Below, in pieces: positions 6,502-9,525 of a stretch of 9,525 bases of DNA; the stretch's first letter is position 1; the number at the start of each line of letters is the position of its first letter. The stretch spans positions 1 through 9,525 of the forward strand of contig JAIXUR010000507.1 of assembly GCA_027483425.1 (NCBI GenBank). The letters run 5' to 3'. The stretch comes from Cyanobacteriota bacterium. GTDB lineage: Bacteria; Cyanobacteriota; Cyanobacteriia; Phormidesmidales; Phormidesmidaceae. The position numbers were made by a program, and so were the translations under genes. The notes under the pieces were generated by a model. It saw only the letters and a list, made by a program, of their open reading frames with translations, did not search any database and was not told the DNA's origin.

Positions 6502-7292
6502 GGGCGCAAGAGTCCTTCGGCTACTACGAGCCCCACCGCCGCCGCCACTACTCCCCCAGCTAGACCCCAGCTGAGGGGGCTGGGTTGATCCGCTGGGCTC
6601 GGCTTGGGCCGCTTGACCCCGTAGCCGTAGCCCCGCAGTCGCATGGCCTTGTACACTCGCTCCGACTGTTCGTAGCTGCGAATGAGCAGGTTACCGGCCA
6701 GCATGGCCAGTTGCTGTAGGGCTTGGCTGTTCACCCGCAGCCAGCGCTGCCGCCCTTGACCAAAGCCCCGCAGCCCCATGGCCTGCTGCATGGTGGCCAG
6801 CATCGCCGCAATCTCAAACAGGTAGCGGTAGGACAGCAGGGTCATATCGGCCAAAATGGTGGGCAACCCCAGCGATCGCATCGCCTGTAGCAAGGTCAAA
6901 AACGGCGTTGTGCCCAGCAAGATAAACCCCAGGGTCAAAATCGATAAAAATCGACCCACAATCAGTAGTGTAGCCTCTAACCCCTCCTGGCGCAGGGTCA
7001 GCCAGCCCCACTGCCCCAGCACCGTATCCCCCACGGTGAGGGGCAACAGCACCACCAGCGCCAGAATAAACAGACCTGGATAGCTCAGCCGCTGCCCTAG
7101 AAAGGCTAGGGGGAGCCCCGACAGCAGGTAGAGCCCTGCCGCCAACCCCAGCATCCACGGTATCAGGATCGGCTGCCGCACCGTGGCAAAGGCAAACATC
7201 AGCACCAGCAGGCTGACCAGCTTTAGTCGGGGCGACCAGCGGTGGATCACCGACTCACGGTGCAAATAGGTATCGTGACTGGCGACGCCCAT
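6498..7292 (-). CDS. cbiQ: ECF-type cobalt/nickel transporter membrane T component (CbiQ/NikQ)
   Basis: A 264-residue polytopic membrane protein that couples ATP hydrolysis by CbiO to the substrate-specific subunit. Hydrophobic segments lie at about 25-37, 43-60, 71-87, 107-127 and 243-260. The two charged coupling motifs that contact the ATPases are present as AMGLRG (171-176) and AMRLRG (216-221), the expected Ala-x-x-x-Arg-Gly pair. The ATG start has GGAGG 10 bases upstream (7303-7307), embedded in the last codons of cbiM, whose stop is only 5 bases away. The stop overlaps the cbiO start (ATGA). The N-terminal DTYLHRES and SPRLKL stretches are usual for CbiQ proteins. Confidence 0.93.
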   Translation of the reverse strand: MGVASHDTYLHRESVIHRWSPRLKLVSLLVLMFAFATVRQPILIPWMLGLAAGLYLLSGLPLAFLGQRLSYPGLFILALVVLLPLTVGDTVLGQWGWLTLRQEGLEATLLIVGRFLSILTLGFILLGTTPFLTLLQAMRSLGLPTILADMTLLSYRYLFEIAAMLATMQQAMGLRGFGQGRQRWLRVNSQALQQLAMLAGNLLIRSYEQSERVYKAMRLRGYGYGVKRPKPSPADQPSPLSWGLAGGVVAAAVGLVVAEGLLRP

Positions 7293-7297
7293 AGCCC

Positions 7298-7942
7298 CTA
7301 ACCCTCCAGTAGCTCAGGCTTCACCCGACGCACAAACAGCACCAGCATGGCGGTAAAGAGACCTTCAATCAGCGCCAGGGGTACGTGGGCAATGGACAAC
7401 GCTAGGATCGCCGCCCGCTCGGCCCCGGCATCTAGCTCAGCGGGAATATTGAAAATAATCAGCGCCAGAAAAATCAAGGCCGCTATCCCCAGACCTAAGG
7501 TTCCGCCTAGGAAGGCAAACAGCCCGGTGCGGGTGGGTTCTGTCAACACCTTGCCCAGGGTATTCCGACTCTGAAAAATATGGTAAGCCAGCATTGCCGG
7601 TATGCCCATCATGGCGGCATTCACCCCCAGGGTCGTGATCCCGCCGTGGCCAATCACCAGGGCCTGAAAAAACAGCCCAATCAGGATAGCGGGAAAGGCA
7701 AAGTATCCTAGCATTACTCCCAGCAGCCCATTCAAAATCAGATGTACGCTGGCGGGCGGTACCGGAATGTAGATTGACGACGCCACGAAAAAAGCCGCCG
7801 TCAGCAACGACGCCTTCGGAATCTCGGCCGTGGGGTCGGGCCTGCGGTTAATCTGCCGCAGGGAATACCATGTGGCCAAGCCGGTTATGGCATACCCCGC
7901 CGCGCAGACCTGAGCCGGTAAAATTCCATCGGGAATGTGCAC
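7298..7942 (-). CDS. cbiM: ECF-type cobalt/nickel transporter substrate-specific component (CbiM/NikM)
   Basis: A 214-residue membrane protein that binds and translocates Co2+ or Ni2+. It begins MHIPDGIL, the family hallmark: in the solved NikM structure the metal is held by the N-terminal amine, His2 and His67, and here His2 and His67 (SVHLILNG) fall at exactly those positions. The conserved GHGGITTLGVNA (98-109) follows. The start is GTG, which overlaps the stop of the upstream gene by one base (TAGTG). A start at this exact codon is needed for the metal site. The protein ends after about seven hydrophobic stretches and has no C-terminal CbiN/NikN extension; the NikL-like protein upstream probably fills that accessory role. 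Co2+ versus Ni2+ cannot be settled from the sequence. Confidence 0.94.
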   Translation of the reverse strand: MHIPDGILPAQVCAAGYAITGLATWYSLRQINRRPDPTAEIPKASLLTAAFFVASSIYIPVPPASVHLILNGLLGVMLGYFAFPAILIGLFFQALVIGHGGITTLGVNAAMMGIPAMLAYHIFQSRNTLGKVLTEPTRTGLFAFLGGTLGLGIAALIFLALIIFNIPAELDAGAERAAILALSIAHVPLALIEGLFTAMLVLFVRRVKPELLEG

Positions 7943-8445
7943 TAGCGCTTGCCTCGAGCAAAAAATAGACCGGTGCCAATCAAGCCCCAGATGACAGAGC
8001 CAATGGTAATGCCCCGCTGAACCGGAGAAAGGGTAGTACTAGGAGAGATTAAAGAATTGGGGGCTGACCCGACCTCTACCCCAGGGGTCATATCGGGCTC
8101 TGAGCCGTTAGCGGGGGCGGCAGGGGCGGCACCCACCGGAATCGTGGCGATCGCCCCGTGGCCCGCCTGGCGCACCATCACCTCCCAATTGCCGGGCAGA
8201 GTCGCGTCGGGTACAAAGCTAAATCGCCCCTGGTCGTCAGTGGTGCCCTGTTGCCAAACCTCGCTGGGGTTGCCAGCGGCGTAGACCAGCACCTGGGCCT
8301 GGGCCATGGGCTCGCCACTGTCGAACCGAGCCACTATCTCAACGCTGCTGACCTGGCGATGCTCCAGCTCAACCCCGTGGGCCAGTAGGGGTAGCCCCCA
8401 GCCTGCACCGATCAGCGCGAAGGCCAATACAAGGTTTAATCTCAT
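7942..8445 (-). CDS. NikL-like periplasmic accessory protein of the ECF metal transporter
   Basis: A 167-residue secreted protein with a C-terminal anchor. A signal peptide (1-22, cleavage likely after LLA22) would expose a mature N-terminus His-Gly (H23), with H29 nearby. Residues about 35-103 form an Ig-like, carboxypeptidase-regulatory type beta-domain (VLVYAAG, TTDDQGRFSF). A GHG sits at 95-97, followed by a Pro/Ala/Ser-rich linker (104-142). One membrane helix (about 145-163) ends in ARGKR inside the cell. This layout is that of NikL, the extra component of NikMLQO/NikKMLQO transporters that lack NikN. It likely helps load or stabilise CbiM, but a direct role is inferred. The ATG overlaps the stop of the upstream gene (ATGA) and the stop overlaps the cbiM start, with no strong ribosome site, so translation is probably coupled. 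Confidence 0.75.
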   Translation of the reverse strand: MRLNLVLAFALIGAGWGLPLLAHGVELEHRQVSSVEIVARFDSGEPMAQAQVLVYAAGNPSEVWQQGTTDDQGRFSFVPDATLPGNWEVMVRQAGHGAIATIPVGAAPAAPANGSEPDMTPGVEVGSAPNSLISPSTTLSPVQRGITIGSVIWGLIGTGLFFARGKR

Positions 8446-9314
8446 AGGGTCGTCAGCTTAACTTCTGCGCAATGGCCTTCGCCTACGTGGCCCAGGCTCG
8501 GCAAGATCGCTAAAAATGTGGTGTAGTCCGTGGCAGAGAGCCCCGCCTGGAGTGCGGTGCTGTCTACATCGACCACGCCGTTTTGGGCGAGGGCGGCGAG
8601 GGGGCCAAAGCCGAGCGCCCCCTCGTTGAGGCTGTCGTCGGCAGGGGTGCCGCTGTCGCCAAACAGGTGGTCAAAGTGGAAGGTGGCTTCCAGGTCAGCC
8701 GTATTGCCAGCGGCCAAGATGCCCTTGCGATCGTCACCGACAAAGTCGCCGCAGGTAAAGGCCAGTTCCTCTTTCACCTTGACGGTAAAGGGAATGGTTT
8801 CGCCATCTTGGGTGGCGGTGCCCTGCATCCAAAGGGTGTAGCCCGCCGATGGCCCCGATTCCGCAGGCACCATGCGCCAGGCCAAAGCGTTAAACCGCCC
8901 CGCCGGAGCGTCTACCTCGCTGATCAGAATGGGCTCGGCGGTGGCATCGCCTTCAGCTAGGTCGACCACCTGGTTGCCCTCTACCTTCACCTCGGCTTTG
9001 GCTGCCAGGGTGTTGCCCGCCTCTGGGTCAAAGGGTGGGTCGGTTTGGGCGGCGGTAATGTCGGCCAGAGACACGTAAACGTGATCAAACGTAATCTCCC
9101 AGCCGTCTTTGCTGGTAAAGCCCTGGCGCACAAAGTCTTCGCCATTGGCACGCAGGATTAGGGTGCCCCCGTCGCCGCTGGGGGTAGTCGTCGTTTCTGT
9201 GCCGGTATCAGGTGCTGGGGAGGTGGGGCTTTCGCCACCGCAGCCCGGCAGTAGGCCCAGGGCCAAGCCGCCCAGGGCGATCGCAGCGGCTGCTTTCAAG
9301 GAAATGTGTTGCAT
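8442..9314 (-). CDS. Putative lipoprotein of unknown function heading the ECF metal transporter operon
   Basis: A 290-residue exported lipoprotein whose family I cannot name with confidence. Residues 1-25 form a lipoprotein signal (Lys7, hydrophobic core, lipobox LLPGC with C25), then comes a Ser/Thr/Pro-rich linker (28-50). The rest reads as a mostly beta-strand domain: GWEITFDHVYVSLADITA (71-88), DPPFDPEAG, AEPILISEV, and FHFDHLFGD (212-220). LNEGALGFGPLAALAQNG (229-246) and GHVGEGHCAEV (275-285) follow. C188 and C282 could form a disulfide; H78, H213, H216, H276 and H281 are possible metal ligands. The ATG at 9314 is preferred over one at 9365: AGG lies 4 bases upstream and the signal peptide then has normal length. 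The stop overlaps the NikL-like start (ATGA). It occupies the position where NikK sits in NikKMLQO operons, so a periplasmic metal-binding role is a reasonable inference. Confidence 0.8.
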   Translation of the reverse strand: MQHISLKAAAAIALGGLALGLLPGCGGESPTSPAPDTGTETTTTPSGDGGTLILRANGEDFVRQGFTSKDGWEITFDHVYVSLADITAAQTDPPFDPEAGNTLAAKAEVKVEGNQVVDLAEGDATAEPILISEVDAPAGRFNALAWRMVPAESGPSAGYTLWMQGTATQDGETIPFTVKVKEELAFTCGDFVGDDRKGILAAGNTADLEATFHFDHLFGDSGTPADDSLNEGALGFGPLAALAQNGVVDVDSTALQAGLSATDYTTFLAILPSLGHVGEGHCAEVKLTTL

Positions 9315-9391
9315 AGTACCTGAATCAATCAACAGTCTCGCGTCAGGGGTGAGTCGGCGCTGCATCAGCCCAAGCTGAAAGGCTGGCCTAA
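9315..9391 (-). other. Leader of the ECF operon
   Basis: 77 bases between the MITE-like element and the first gene. I see no TATAAT-like promoter here, no cobalamin-riboswitch B12 box and no GTATGA-N-TCATAC NikR-type operator. It probably forms most of the 5' untranslated region if transcription begins within the element. Confidence 0.4.
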
Positions 9392-9521
9392 GAGGGTGTT
9401 TGAAAAGTCAAAGAGCGTCTCAGGTTATACCTAGGTCGTAGGCTAATGTCCTCAAGATTCAGCGTTTTTGCTGTCTCTTGGTGGCAAATCAGACCTGGGA
9501 CAACCCTTTTCAAACACCCTC
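9392..9521. mobile_element. MITE-like element with 17-base terminal inverted repeats and TAA target duplication
   Basis: AGAGGGTGTTTGAAAAG (9391-9407) is exactly inverted at 9506-9522. Taking the ends as GAG...CTC (9392 and 9521), the flanks are TAA (9389-9391) and TAA (9522-9524). A GAG terminus with a TNA duplication fits the IS5 family, IS1031-like group. At 130 bases with no transposase ORF, it is a non-autonomous derivative. The centre is also palindromic: CAAGA/TCTTG and CAGC/GCTG around a GTTTTT loop (about 9454-9481). It sits just upstream of the ECF operon. The family assignment is inference; the repeats are directly visible. Confidence 0.85.
9424..9452 (-). promoter_or_regulatory. 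Candidate promoter inside the MITE, directed into the ECF operon
   Basis: On the minus strand, -35 AGGACA (9447-9452, four of six) and -10 TATAAC (9424-9429, five of six) are separated by 17 bases. Transcription would begin near 9417, leaving about a 100-base leader before the lipoprotein ATG. It is the best sigma70-type match upstream of the operon. The palindrome ACCTAGGT (9429-9436) touches the -10 and could be an operator, which is speculative. Confidence 0.5.
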
Positions 9522-9525
9522 TAAG

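Noticed and set aside
9315..9365. Upstream ATG at 9365 as the lipoprotein start
   Set aside because: It would place 17 charged residues before the signal peptide; the ATG at 9314 has an AGG just upstream and gives a normal lipoprotein signal.
9315..9525. Cobalamin riboswitch or NikR operator upstream of the metal operon
   Set aside because: No B12 box (GCCACTG-like) and no GTATGA/TCATAC half-site pair could be found; most of the region is the MITE.
1..9525. tRNA, rRNA or prophage genes
   Set aside because: I looked for tRNA-like cloverleaf arms, rRNA signatures and phage or integrase motifs and saw none; a tRNAscan run would be decisive.

Overview
This window is almost certainly from a cyanobacterium. 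The palindrome GCGATCGC (HIP1, a marker of many cyanobacterial genomes) occurs more than ten times, in genes and between them. One gene is ycf34, known from cyanobacteria and plastids, and the protein kinase with C-terminal WD40 repeats and an N-terminal four-cysteine segment is of a cyanobacterial kind. Base composition looks high in G+C, which fits a filamentous Leptolyngbya-like lineage better than a low-GC one; this last point is inference.

Layout. Positions 1-80 hold a short inverted repeat beyond the 3' end of the first gene. On the minus strand, 2344-81 carries ycf34 followed by a large Ser/Thr kinase-WD40 protein, probably one transcript. A 281-base divergent spacer separates them from a plus-strand gene for a tRNA nucleotidyltransferase of the CCA-adding family (2626-3921). 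Its stop codon lies inside a 220-base cluster of GTGGGTC/GACCCAC palindromes bounded by a perfect 13-base inverted repeat (3917-4136). Then come queF (4160-4591, queuosine pathway) and a zinc-type cation diffusion facilitator (4646-5587), both on the plus strand.

From 9314 down to 5692 on the minus strand is a tightly packed five-gene operon for an energy-coupling-factor (ECF) cobalt/nickel importer: a lipoprotein of unknown function, a NikL-like periplasmic accessory protein, CbiM-type S component, CbiQ-type T component and CbiO-type ATPase. Three of the four junctions overlap (ATGA, TAGTG, ATGA) and the fourth has a 5-base gap, so translation is likely coupled. The operon is preceded by a 130-base MITE-like element (9392-9521) with 17-base inverted repeats and a TAA target duplication; it appears to carry a promoter pointing into the operon.

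How the genes work together: the ECF genes form one metal uptake machine. The adjacent, convergent CDF exporter gives metal efflux, so 4646-9314 can be read as a metal homeostasis neighbourhood. Ycf34 (Fe-S) and the kinase form a separate possible signalling or redox pair. The cca-type gene and queF both concern tRNA but are separated by the palindrome cluster. The least explained parts are the lipoprotein at the head of the ECF operon, the palindrome cluster and the promoter-bearing MITE.
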